A stretch of 29,033 nucleotides of DNA, from assembly GCA_022839045.1 (NCBI GenBank), contig JALHDI010000024.1:1-29033 (forward strand). The letters run 5' to 3'. The notes beneath the pieces are model-generated. The model was not told the DNA's origin and made no database searches. It was given only the letters and a program-made list of their open reading frames with translations. The position numbers and the translations under genes were made by a program. Source of the stretch: Sporomusaceae bacterium (GTDB lineage Bacteria; Bacillota_C; Negativicutes; Sporomusales_B; UBA7701). Within the stretch, counting starts at the first letter, position 1. The number at the start of each line of letters is the position of its first letter. This document shows positions 10,701-18,021 of this stretch, piece after piece.

Positions 10701-11312
10701 TTATTGCGGTTTGGCGACGGTAATCTTTTTGATGGCGACGTCGGCGACGGGCTTGTCGCCGGGGCCGGTCCTGACCTTGCCGATCGCCCGGACGACGTCC
10801 TGGCCTTCGACTACTTTGCCGAAGACGGCGTGTTTGTCGTCGAGCCACGGGGTGGGCGCGAGGGTGATGAAGAACTGCGAGCCGCCGGTGTTGGGGCCGG
10901 CGTTGGCCATCGAGAGGACGCCTTCGGAGGCGTGGCGCAGGTCTTTGGCGAACTCGTCGGCGATGGTGTAGCCGGGGCCGCCGGTGCCGTTGCCCTTGGG
11001 GTCGCCGCCCTGGATCATGAAGCCGTCGATGACGCGGTGGAAGATGAGGCCGTCGTAGAAGCCCTTGTTGGCGAGGGTGATGAAGTTTTTGGCGGTGACG
11101 GGCGCCTTGTCTTCGAAGAGTTCGACTTTGAAGGTGCCCATAGAGGTCTCGAAGGTCGCCCTGCTGTTGGCGGGCGAGCTGACGTTGACCGCGGCGGGGG
11201 CGGGCTTCTTGTCCGGCTGGGCGGCCGGCGGCGGGGCTTTGGCGGCGCAGCCGGAAACGAGCAGCGCCAGGCAGGCGAGGGAGCTCAGAATGGTCGAAAA
11301 AGGTTTGTTCAT
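10701..11312 (-). CDS. Cyclophilin-type peptidyl-prolyl isomerase, lipoprotein
   Basis: A 203-residue lipoprotein with a signal peptide ending in the lipobox LVSGC (Cys22) and a Pro/Ala linker to about residue 48. The cyclophilin domain follows: [20 protein letters not shown], the catalytic [43 protein letters not shown] and the closing [14 protein letters not shown]. The catalytic Arg in FHR and the FMIQGGD and QFFI residues are intact. It should assist folding of exported proteins at the outer face of the membrane. A clear AGGAGG precedes ATG 11312. It lies 45 bases after the racemase gene and is probably in the same transcript. Confidence 0.92.
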   Translation of the reverse strand: MNKPFSTILSSLACLALLVSGCAAKAPPPAAQPDKKPAPAAVNVSSPANSRATFETSMGTFKVELFEDKAPVTAKNFITLANKGFYDGLIFHRVIDGFMIQGGDPKGNGTGGPGYTIADEFAKDLRHASEGVLSMANAGPNTGGSQFFITLAPTPWLDDKHAVFGKVVEGQDVVRAIGKVRTGPGDKPVADVAIKKITVAKPQ

Positions 11313-11357
11313 CTTTAAGTCCTCCTATCGGCTTGCGCGGTAATCAGCGTCCAAGCC

Positions 11358-12047
11358 TTAGTATTTCCCGTGCCGCGAGTAGTATCTGTCGACGACGGCG
11401 GTCGCCAGGCAGGCCGAGGAGTCGACGAGCGGCAGCGGCGAAGGTGCGCCGTCGGCGACGACGTTGAGGTCGGTGCAGGCGATGACGGCCGCGTCGGCGT
11501 GGGCGCCGACGTCTTCGAGGAGCCCGTCCCACAGGGTTTTGGCTTCGGCAGCGGCCTGGCCGCCCTTGATGAGCCGGATTGTTTCCGTGACCCGCTCCTG
11601 CCAGCCGGGTTGGGAAACGAATTCTTTACCGGCCTGCCGCAGGCCTTGCTGATAGATGCCCGCGTCGAGGGTGGACGAGGTGGCGAGGACGGTGATCCTT
11701 ACGGCGGCGGACGGGACGGCGGCGACGGTTGCGGCGACCATGTTCAGGATGGGGACGGGTACCGCCGCCTGGATAGAGTCGAAGTATACGTGGGCGATGT
11801 TGCAGGGGACGGCGAGGTAGTCGACGCTGCAGGCGGCCAGCCTGGCGGCGCCGGCGGCGATGGCGTCCCGCAGGGCGTCGCTGTCGACGGGGCGGTCGAG
11901 GTAGAACGGGGTGGGGCAGGAGTAGATCAGCATCGGCGGGAAGTCGATGTCGTGCCTGGCGCCGTGGCGGCGCTGGCACAGGTCGACGACCTTGTCGATG
12001 AAGGGCGCGGTGGATTTCGGCCCCATGCCGGCGAGGATGCCTATCAT
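11358..12047 (-). CDS. Aspartate/glutamate racemase family protein
   Basis: A 229-residue cytoplasmic enzyme of the Asp/Glu/hydantoin racemase family. It begins with the signature GILAGMGPKSTAPFIDKV and holds both catalytic cysteines: Cys82 in VPCNIAH and Cys191 in IACTDLN. With both present it should be an active cofactor-independent amino acid racemase. The usual motif around the second Cys in aspartate racemases is GCTE; ACTD here leaves the substrate open. ATG 12047 has AAGGAAGG eight bases upstream. The guanine deaminase-like gene ends 17 bases before it, which indicates an operon. Confidence 0.87.
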   Translation of the reverse strand: MIGILAGMGPKSTAPFIDKVVDLCQRRHGARHDIDFPPMLIYSCPTPFYLDRPVDSDALRDAIAAGAARLAACSVDYLAVPCNIAHVYFDSIQAAVPVPILNMVAATVAAVPSAAVRITVLATSSTLDAGIYQQGLRQAGKEFVSQPGWQERVTETIRLIKGGQAAAEAKTLWDGLLEDVGAHADAAVIACTDLNVVADGAPSPLPLVDSSACLATAVVDRYYSRHGKY

Positions 12048-12064
12048 ATTATTACCTTCCTTTT

Positions 12065-12550
12065 TCAGTACTGCGTTCTGTCGGTCTTCCGCTTCCAGAG
12101 GGCGAACGGCCGGGCGTTTCCGGCGCCTGGACGCCGCTCCATGGCGACCTGGAGCACCTTGGCTTTGCCCCGGATGACGTCGTAAACGTAGCTGTCGTCG
12201 AAGCCCGCTTCGGCGGCGTCGTAACTGGTGGCGCCGTAGACGACCTTGCGCAGCTTGGCCCAGTGGATGGCGCCCAGGCACATCGGGCACGGCTCGCAGG
12301 AGGCGTAGAGCACGCAGTCGGACAGGTCGAAGCGGCCGAGCAGGGACGAGGCTTTGCGGATGGCCTGGACTTCGGCGTGGGCGGTGGGGTCGTGGGTGAG
12401 CAGCACCTGGTTGTGGGCCCGGGCGAGTATCTTGCCGTCCTTGACGATCACCGCCCCGAACGGTCCCCCCTCCCCTTTCTCGACGCCGTATACCGCCTCT
12501 TCTATCGCCGCTCTCATAAAGGCATCGCCGCTCTCCGCCGGCGGCGTCAC
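12065..12550 (-). CDS. guaD: Guanine deaminase-like CDA-fold enzyme
   Basis: A 161-residue cytidine-deaminase-fold zinc enzyme that most resembles Bacillus GuaD (guanine to xanthine plus ammonia). The zinc site is HAE (His58, proton shuttle Glu60) with PCPMC (Cys88, Cys91). Substrate-side features also match GuaD: GGPFGAVIVKDG, DPTAHAEVQAIRKA, the AAEAGFDDSYVY segment and a C-terminal Tyr after FALWKRK. The start is inferred: GTG 12550 overlaps the stop of a 13-codon upstream ORF as GTGA, which suggests coupled translation. GTG 12553 and ATG 12517 are alternatives; the last would cut residues present in Bacillus GuaD. It heads an operon with the racemase. Confidence 0.82.
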   Translation of the reverse strand: MTPPAESGDAFMRAAIEEAVYGVEKGEGGPFGAVIVKDGKILARAHNQVLLTHDPTAHAEVQAIRKASSLLGRFDLSDCVLYASCEPCPMCLGAIHWAKLRKVVYGATSYDAAEAGFDDSYVYDVIRGKAKVLQVAMERRPGAGNARPFALWKRKTDRTQY

Positions 12551-12588
12551 CACCCGACGAGCGCGACGGACGGCACCAACAGTTTCAT
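12547..12588 (-). CDS. Possible 13-codon leader ORF coupled to guaD
   Basis: ATG 12588 has AGGGGG seven bases before it, the best ribosome site in front of guaD. It encodes MKLLVPSVALVGW and stops at TGA 12549-12547, overlapping the guaD GTG by four bases (GTGA). It could be a coupling or leader peptide, or the remnant of a frameshifted guaD N-terminus. No similarity is recognised. Confidence 0.4.
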   Translation of the reverse strand: MKLLVPSVALVGW

Positions 12589-12602
12589 CGCAATACCCCC
12601 TG

Positions 12603-12614
12603 GCGAAATTTCGC
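12603..12614. promoter_or_regulatory. Perfect palindrome between divergent guaD and lysE-like genes
   Basis: GCGAAATTTCGC is a perfect 12-base palindrome immediately upstream of the guaD-side ribosome site in the divergent control region. Its position suits an operator. No regulator is encoded nearby. Confidence 0.35.
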
Positions 12615-12737
12615 TATTAACTTTTATGTACTATGCCGGGGCCGGAAATCCTGCCGGTGACGGGGGCGGTATTGACCGGGGCGCGACGCCGTTTTACAAA
12701 CGGTAATGTTCTACTATGCGCAAAACGGGGTGTTAAT

Positions 12738-13388
12738 TTGCCGCTCGCTACGCCGGAACTTTTTTCCTTCGCCGCCGTGATGGTGCTAATGATAATCACT
12801 CCCGGTCCCAACCAGGTGCTCGTCCTCCAGTCGGGGATAACGATCGGCCCGCGGGCCGCCGCGCTCAATGTCCTCGGCGTCGCCTCGTCGATGCTCATCC
12901 ACGCCTCGCTGTCCGGCCTGGGAATCTCGCTGCTGATAACGCAGTCGCCCGCCCTGCACGGTGCGGTGAAGCTCATCGGGGCGGGCTATATCGCCTACCT
13001 CGGGGCGTCCAGCCTGGCGGGCGCCAATCGCCTGCGCCGCGCGGCCTCGGCCACCGACGCCGCCGCAGTGATCCGCGAGGCCGGTGAGAGCGGCCTAAAG
13101 TCGTTCGCCAAGGGGTTCACCACCAATATCCTCAATATCCAGACGTCGTTCATTTTCCTTTCGATCTATCCGCAGTACATGAACGGCCACGACAGCCTGT
13201 TCGTGCAGTCGCTGCTCTTGACGGCGGTTTTCATCGGGCTGCTGCTGTGCTGGTACGCACTGCTGATAACCCTGATCTTCAAGGTGCGCCATTATCTGCT
13301 GCGGGCGCGCATCCAGGCGGGCATCAAGGCGGTGACCGGCGCGCTGCTGGTGGCGCTGGGAGTAAAAATGGCCCTCGGCAGCCGCTGA
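12738..13388 (+). CDS. LysE/RhtB family amino acid exporter
   Basis: A 216-residue inner-membrane protein of the LysE family with about six hydrophobic segments. The signature lies near the N-terminus: ITPGPNQVLVLQSGITIGPR, followed by LGVASSMLIHASLSGLG. Later come YLGASSL and the mid-protein GFTTNILNIQTSFIFLSIYPQY. Relatives export lysine, arginine, threonine or homoserine lactones; specificity is not readable. The start is probably TTG 12738 (GGGGTG five bases upstream), giving the usual family length; the in-frame ATG at 12633 would add 35 non-family residues. It is divergent from guaD and ends in a shared terminator. Confidence 0.85.
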   Translation: MPLATPELFSFAAVMVLMIITPGPNQVLVLQSGITIGPRAAALNVLGVASSMLIHASLSGLGISLLITQSPALHGAVKLIGAGYIAYLGASSLAGANRLRRAASATDAAAVIREAGESGLKSFAKGFTTNILNIQTSFIFLSIYPQYMNGHDSLFVQSLLLTAVFIGLLLCWYALLITLIFKVRHYLLRARIQAGIKAVTGALLVALGVKMALGSR

Positions 13389-13405
13389 CAAGGGAAAATA
13401 TACGG

Positions 13406-13440
13406 CGCTCCGGCCCTGCTGCAAGGGCGGAGCGTTTTTT
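13406..13440. terminator. Intrinsic terminator after the LysE-family gene
   Basis: CGCTCC and GCCCT pair with AGGGC and GGAGCG (13429-13434) with one bulged G, followed by six T. It serves the plus-strand exporter and overlaps the stop of the convergent GNAT gene. Confidence 0.8.
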
Positions 13441-13876
13441 AGCGGCCGAGTTTTTTCTTGAAGCCTCTGTGGGTGCGGTCCCCGTAGCCGGCGGCGGCGT
13501 AGAAGGCGCAGGCGTCGAGCCTGCCGGCCTCGGTGACGAGGATGGCCTGGCCGCAGCCGCGGTCGGCGGCGCGCTGTTCGAGGGCGGCGAGGAGCGCTTT
13601 GCCGACGCCTCTGCCGCGGTAGGCGGCGTCGACGATCATGTTCTCGACGACCAGGAACGGCCGGCAGGGGCCGTAGAGTTCCTCGCACACGACGCCCATG
13701 ACCGAGCCGACGAGACGGCCGTCCAGGACGGCGCTGAGCAGCAGGTGCGAGCCGGCGGCGGTGACCCGCCGGAACTGGGCGCGCATCGCGGCGAGGTCGG
13801 ATTCTTCGCCCCAAAACTGCCTGTAGAGTTGGGCTAGCGCCGGGACGTCGTCCTCGGCCATCGGCCGGATTTCCAT
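13439..13876 (-). CDS. GNAT N-acetyltransferase
   Basis: A 145-residue single GNAT domain. The opening MEIRPMAEDDVPALAQLYRQF is typical, as is the acetyl-CoA pyrophosphate loop at about 86-92 (RGRGVGKALL). The preceding strand FLVVENMIVDAAY and the later ACAFYAAAGYGDRTHRGFKKKL fit the fold. The acceptor substrate is unknown. GGGAGGGG lies before ATG 13876. GC content and codon use match the core genome, unlike the island GNAT at 9052. Confidence 0.85.
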   Translation of the reverse strand: MEIRPMAEDDVPALAQLYRQFWGEESDLAAMRAQFRRVTAAGSHLLLSAVLDGRLVGSVMGVVCEELYGPCRPFLVVENMIVDAAYRGRGVGKALLAALEQRAADRGCGQAILVTEAGRLDACAFYAAAGYGDRTHRGFKKKLGR

Positions 13877-13906
13877 GTGTATCCCCTCCCCTGCCGACGG
13901 TTTTTT

Positions 13907-14704
13907 TCAGCGGCTGAAGCGGCAGGCTGCGCCCTTGCAGCCGTGGGTGGTGTCGCTCATGTGGAAGCAGCGCGCGTGGCTGAGCGGCAGCCGCACCCGG
14001 CATAGCTCTTTGAGGACTTCCGCCCCGGTGAGCACGGCGGTGCGGACGCTCTGCTTGCAGCAGCCCGGCCCGCCGCAGTTGGCGATGGCGGCCAGGGCGG
14101 CGTTGGCGGCCCGCATGGCGAGGGTGCGCTCGACGTCCTTGGCGCAGGTGGCGTCAAGGAGGATGCTGACGAACGCGCCGGCGCCGAGGCCGGCGCCGCA
14201 GGCCCCGTGGTTGGCGCAGGCGCAGGCGGGTATCTGCTGCATGCGGCGGATGCCCTCGCGGATGTCGTCGTCGGTGACGGTGCGTACGCTGCCGCCGGGC
14301 AGGGGGATGGCGCCGTGGTTGCGGACGGCGGCCAGCAGCGCGGCGGCGACGATGCCGTGGTGCTCGGCCCCCAGCGACGGCAGGAAGGGGCCGCGGAGGA
14401 GCACCTCGGCGATGGCCAGCGGGTCGGCGCCGGCGGCGGCGAGGGCCGTTTGTTCGAGGAAGTCGTTGAAGCCCGCGCCGTGACATTCTTCGCAGACGTA
14501 ATGGCCTGCGGGGCAGTACACGGAGGCGGCGAAGGTCCGGCCGCAGTAGTTGCAGGCGATTTCCACGGCGTGGGTCTGGTAGATGAGCTTGCCGCCGCAG
14601 ATCATGCAGTTTTCGAGGCGGCGTTCGCCGTACCGACCGGCACGGTCGTCTTCCCGGGACGTTCAGCAGCTTTTGGCGGGGATTTCTTCTTTTTCATTCG
14701 TCAC
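13907..14704 (-). CDS. DUF5714 Cys-rich protein, putative selenoprotein (in-frame UGA at codon 14)
   Basis: Downstream of codon 33 the frame encodes a DUF5714 protein. It has a zinc ribbon (CMICGG...CNYCG), a second Cys/His set (CPAGHYVCEECHG) and many later cysteines (CACANHGACGAG, NCGGPGCCKQS, HARCFHM, GCKGAAC). The first in-frame ATG (14605) falls inside the first CxxC and removes one zinc ligand, so translation must start earlier. GTG 14704, with an ideal GGAGGTGA site, is in frame and gives MTNEKEEIPAKSC, then UGA (14665-14663), then TSREDDRAGRYGERRLENC. A hairpin with a GGUC loop sits at the right distance after the UGA. Reading UGA as selenocysteine gives 265 residues with Sec14 next to Cys13. 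A nonsense mutation is the alternative. The DUF5714 role is unknown. Confidence 0.65.
14626..14648 (-). promoter_or_regulatory. Candidate bacterial SECIS hairpin
   Basis: On the minus strand CCGTGCC (14645-14639) pairs with GGTACGG (14634-14628) around the tetraloop GGTC. The stem is extended by a CG/CG pair across a bulged A. The loop begins 25 bases after the in-frame TGA and has G in its first two positions, as in the E. coli fdhF element. The stem contains one G-U pair. Confidence 0.5.
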
Positions 14705-14875
14705 TGGTGTCACCTCCGGGAGGCATTGTTTGCGGATAGGTATTCGCGACGGCGGCGCCGTTCTCCTGTACCCGGCGGCGGATTTGGGGAAGATAATGCA
14801 AGGGCGACAAGGATTTTAACCGGGGAAGATGGAATATGGGGAAAGACGTCGGATTATGGGAAAGGATGACCACAG

Positions 14876-16555
14876 TTGTCGGCAGCGGACGGAAACGGGA
14901 AGATGACGAGGGGGAATAAGGCGGCGCTGGCGATGCTGGCGATGCTGTTCCTTTATATGTACGCGCTCAATTACATGATGCCCCTGCACCGGGACGACTA
15001 CGAGTACGCTCTGGTGTGGAATACGCTGGAACGGATATCGTCCTGGCCGGACGTCTTCCGCTCGCTGTACCTCCACTATTTCCAGCACGGCGGCCGGATG
15101 GTCGATTTCTTCGTGCTGGACGGCTTCCTGCTGATCGGCAAGCAGTGGTTCAACCCGTTCAACGCCTTGCTGTACGTGGCGCTGACGGTGCTCATTTACT
15201 GGCATTCGCAGCGGGAGATCACGCTGCGCTTCGATCCGTACATACTTGGCCTGATCATCGTTTTCTGCTGGTTCGGCCTGCCGGACTGGGCGCTGGTGAA
15301 TGTGTGGATGACGGGGGCGTGTGTGTACCTCTTCACGGCGGTGCTGATTTTTTCGTTCCTGTTGCCGTATCACTTCGATTATCTGGGCAGGCCGCTCATC
15401 GGGGACACCCGGCTGGCCGCCGCGGGGATGTTCCTGGGCGGCGTGGCGGCGAGCTGGACGATCGAGAATACGGCGGCGACGATGATCCTGGCGGTCGCGG
15501 GCCTGACTTGGCACGCCTGGCGGCGGGGCGCGCTCAGGCGGTGGATGGCGCCCGGGCTGGCGGGCTCGCTGCTGGGGTACGCGCTGCTGGTGGCGGCGCC
15601 CGGCAACTTCGTGCGCTACGGCAAGGGACCGAAGCTGTTCATTCATTTCACGAACCAGTTGGCGGCCGGCCTGGAGATTTTCCTCGGCGTCATCCCGGTG
15701 GTGATTTTCCTTGTGCTGGCGTGGCGGGTGGCGGCGACCGGATATGCCCGGCGGCAGGGCCTGGCGGCGCCGGCGGTTGCCGCGCGGGGCGGGTTCGACG
15801 TGTGGGGCGCCGTGCGCATCGCGCTGGCGCTGGTGATGCTGGCTTCGCTGCTGAACGGGCAGTTCGCCGCCAAGTGGGCCGCGAACGGGCTGATCAACAA
15901 CGTGGCCGTGCCGCTGGGGGTGGCGACCGCCCATCTGAAGGCTCAGCTTGCCCGCACGTTGTCCGGCCTGGAGGAAGTGGTGCTGTACTTGCTGCTTATG
16001 ACGCAGCTGGCCAAGTTCGCGTTCCGCCGGCTGGCGCTGAGGAAGGCGGACGTGGGCGCGCTGCTGGCGCAGGTGAAGCTGCGCGAGGTGCTGGCCGCCT
16101 GCCCGGTGTGCCGGTTCGCGGCGGTGTGCGTGGCGCTGGCGGTGATCAACAATCTGGCGATGATCCTGGCGCCGACCTTCCCCGGACGGGCGGGCTACGG
16201 GTCGGTGGTCTTCCTGATTATCGGCGCGGCGAGCCTGCTGACGCTGCCGGCGGTGAAGGCCGCCGTGCTGGGCGACGGGGCGAAGCGGCGGTTCGTGGCG
16301 GCGGTGGCGGCGCTGATGTTTTTCCCGATGGCGGCGGCGGCGCTGCACCAGCACACGGTGATCCACCGCGAGGACGGCGCGCGGATGGCGTATGTGGAGA
16401 AGATGGCCGCCCAGGGGGCGACGTACGTGGAGCTGGCGCCGCTGACGGCGAAGAACCGGGTGCTGCGGCACGTGTATTTCGTGGAGCTGAACAATTCGGT
16501 TTCCAAGGGCGGGCTGATCCGCTACTACGGGCTGAAGGACATCAAGGTGAAGTGA
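14876..16555 (+). CDS. Large polytopic membrane protein, DUF6056-like
   Basis: A 559-residue integral membrane protein with about ten to eleven hydrophobic segments. After the first segment (AALAMLAMLFLYMYALNYMM) comes PLHRDDYEYALVW, the acidic-pair loop typical of DUF6056 and GT-C-like glycosyltransferases that use lipid-linked sugars. A soluble C-terminal part follows the last segment (DGARMAYVEKMAAQGATYVELAPL). A cell-envelope glycan role is plausible but inferred. TTG 14876 has AAAGGA nine bases upstream; ATG 14903 is an alternative and only removes nine polar residues. It is divergent from DUF5714. No glycan-synthesis partner genes are nearby. Confidence 0.7.
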   Translation: MSAADGNGKMTRGNKAALAMLAMLFLYMYALNYMMPLHRDDYEYALVWNTLERISSWPDVFRSLYLHYFQHGGRMVDFFVLDGFLLIGKQWFNPFNALLYVALTVLIYWHSQREITLRFDPYILGLIIVFCWFGLPDWALVNVWMTGACVYLFTAVLIFSFLLPYHFDYLGRPLIGDTRLAAAGMFLGGVAASWTIENTAATMILAVAGLTWHAWRRGALRRWMAPGLAGSLLGYALLVAAPGNFVRYGKGPKLFIHFTNQLAAGLEIFLGVIPVVIFLVLAWRVAATGYARRQGLAAPAVAARGGFDVWGAVRIALALVMLASLLNGQFAAKWAANGLINNVAVPLGVATAHLKAQLARTLSGLEEVVLYLLLMTQLAKFAFRRLALRKADVGALLAQVKLREVLAACPVCRFAAVCVALAVINNLAMILAPTFPGRAGYGSVVFLIIGAASLLTLPAVKAAVLGDGAKRRFVAAVAALMFFPMAAAALHQHTVIHREDGARMAYVEKMAAQGATYVELAPLTAKNRVLRHVYFVELNNSVSKGGLIRYYGLKDIKVK

Positions 16556-16711
16556 GCGGGTAACGGCGTTAGCAGTATATGACAAGCCGCGGTTGACAGG
16601 AATTGTCCGCCGGCTATTGAATATACTATGTTATACTGCTTTTGCGCCGTCGCTGCCAGTTGGCGTCCATGGCGCCGGCGTAAATTTATCAGCGTAAAGG
16701 AAGTGCATTTT

Positions 16712-17344
16712 TTGTTCGGTTTTTTCAGTGGCATAATGCATACGGCGTTGACTTTTTTTTATCATCTTACCATCAGGCTGGGATTTCCGAACTACGGAGT
16801 GGCTATTATCCTGCTGACGATATCTATCAAGGTGCTGCTTTTCCCCTTGACGGTCAAGCAGGTAAAATCGATGCAGGTGATGAAGGCGCTGGGGCCGCAA
16901 CTGAAGGACCTGCAAGAAAAGCACAAGGATAACAAGCCGAAGCTGCAGCAGGAAGTCGCCGGCCTTTATAAAAAGGCGGGCGTCAATCCTCTGGCCGGCT
17001 GCCTGCCGCTGCTGATTCAAATGCCTTTTTTGACCGGCATTTTTTTCACGATAAGGGATATCAGCTATGCCGGCCAGCCGAGCTTTCTGTGGATAAGTAA
17101 TCTGGCCGGCAGCGACCCGTTCTATATCCTGCCGGTGCTCGCGGCGGTTACCACTTTCGTTTCGTCGCAACAGACCATGGTCGAACCGACCGCTCAGAAC
17201 AGAATGATGCTGCTGACCATGCCGCTCGTTATCGGCTTTATGACCTTGCGCTTTCCGGCCGGACTGGGTCTGTACTGGGTGGTAAGCAATCTTGTCCAGA
17301 TAGTGCAGCAATGGTTTTTATACCGCAAACCGGTTGTCTCCTAG
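16712..17344 (+). CDS. yidC: YidC/Oxa1/SpoIIIJ-family membrane insertase
   Basis: A 210-residue membrane insertase core of the Firmicutes type. It shows the conserved first core segment with the groove basic residue Lys40 (ILLTISIKVLLFPLTVKQ), the cytoplasmic coiled-coil hairpin (about 53-85), and the segment GVNPLAGCLPLLIQMPFLTG. The C-terminal pair ends with FPAGLGLYWVVSNLVQIVQQ. TTG 16712 is favoured because AAAGGAAG lies about nine bases upstream; ATG 16628 would add a non-family stretch of 28 residues. The usual chromosomal yidC sits with rpmH, rnpA and jag near the origin; this copy stands alone, so it is probably a second paralogue. A TTGACA (about 16594) and several TATACT/TATGTT boxes lie upstream, but spacing is unclear. 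Confidence 0.88.
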   Translation: MFGFFSGIMHTALTFFYHLTIRLGFPNYGVAIILLTISIKVLLFPLTVKQVKSMQVMKALGPQLKDLQEKHKDNKPKLQQEVAGLYKKAGVNPLAGCLPLLIQMPFLTGIFFTIRDISYAGQPSFLWISNLAGSDPFYILPVLAAVTTFVSSQQTMVEPTAQNRMMLLTMPLVIGFMTLRFPAGLGLYWVVSNLVQIVQQWFLYRKPVVS

Positions 17345-17390
17345 CGCCTGCCTGGGGCAAGCGTAAAAGAGGTCAAAACCCTCTGAAGCG

Positions 17391-17424
17391 AAAAACCCGG
17401 CCCTGTGATAAGGGCCGGGTTTTT
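17391..17424. terminator. Bidirectional intrinsic terminator
   Basis: AAAAACCCGGCCCT (17391-17404) pairs perfectly with AGGGCCGGGTTTTT (17411-17424) around GTGATA. It separates yidC from the end of the thiazole operon. Confidence 0.9.
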
Positions 17425-18016
17425 ACTTAGGTTGCGGGCGGCGGAAGGCTTGCACGAACGCCGCCGGGTCCGGGCAGGTCATCGCCGCCGACATGACGCA
17501 CCAGCCAGCGGCGCCGCATTCCAGCACCGCTGGCGCGTTATTGGCGTCGATCCCGCCGATGGCGAACACCGGCAGGTCGACCGCCCGGCAGATTTGCCGC
17601 AGGAAGGGCAGCCCTTTCGGGGGGAGGCCCTTTTTGGAGTCGGTGGCGAAGATATGGCCGGCGATTACGTAGGCGGCCCCGAGGGTTTGGGCCTCCTCGG
17701 CTTCGGCGGCCGAGTGGACGGACGCGCCGACGACCAGGGGGCCGGTCTTCCGGTAGGCCCGCAGGGCGGGCAGCGGCAGGTGGAGGCGGGTGAGCCCCAT
17801 TTCTTCGGCGACGGCGGCGTTTTGGTGGCCGATGAGGAGCACGCCGTGGCGGTCGCAGGTGTCTTTGACCTGACGGGCCAGCCGCCCGTAAGCCGTCGGG
17901 TCGAGGTCCTTTTCCCTGAGCATGACGGCGTACGGCTTGGCCGCGGCCAACCGCGCGAGGCGGGGCAGAAAGTCCTCCGCGGGGCAAAGCCGGCGGTTTG
18001 TCACACAAATCAGCAT
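17423..18016 (-). CDS. tenI: TenI-like thiazole tautomerase
   Basis: A 197-residue TIM-barrel protein of the ThiE/TenI family. The phosphate-loop and barrel features are present: LREKDL, GASVHSAAEAE, AIGGID and GWCVMSA. The Mg/pyrophosphate motifs of true thiamine phosphate synthase (IND-x-x-D and GVHLGQxD) are replaced by LIGHQNAAVAEEMG and RLHLPLPAL. GHIFATDSKKGLPPKG carries the His that is catalytic in Bacillus TenI. Aromatisation of the thiazole tautomer made by ThiG is therefore the best call; ThiE is the alternative and the name most annotation pipelines would give. It is last in the thi operon, starting five bases after thiH, and ends at a strong terminator. Confidence 0.78.
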   Translation of the reverse strand: MLICVTNRRLCPAEDFLPRLARLAAAKPYAVMLREKDLDPTAYGRLARQVKDTCDRHGVLLIGHQNAAVAEEMGLTRLHLPLPALRAYRKTGPLVVGASVHSAAEAEEAQTLGAAYVIAGHIFATDSKKGLPPKGLPFLRQICRAVDLPVFAIGGIDANNAPAVLECGAAGWCVMSAAMTCPDPAAFVQAFRRPQPK

Positions 18017-18021
18017 GGCGT

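Noticed and set aside
14602..14698. A 31-codon Lys-rich ORF (MKKKKSPPK...) ending ATGA at the internal DUF5714 ATG
   Set aside because: Its ribosome site is about 13 bases away, and starting DUF5714 at 14605 would remove a zinc-ribbon Cys. It remains the main rival to the selenocysteine model.
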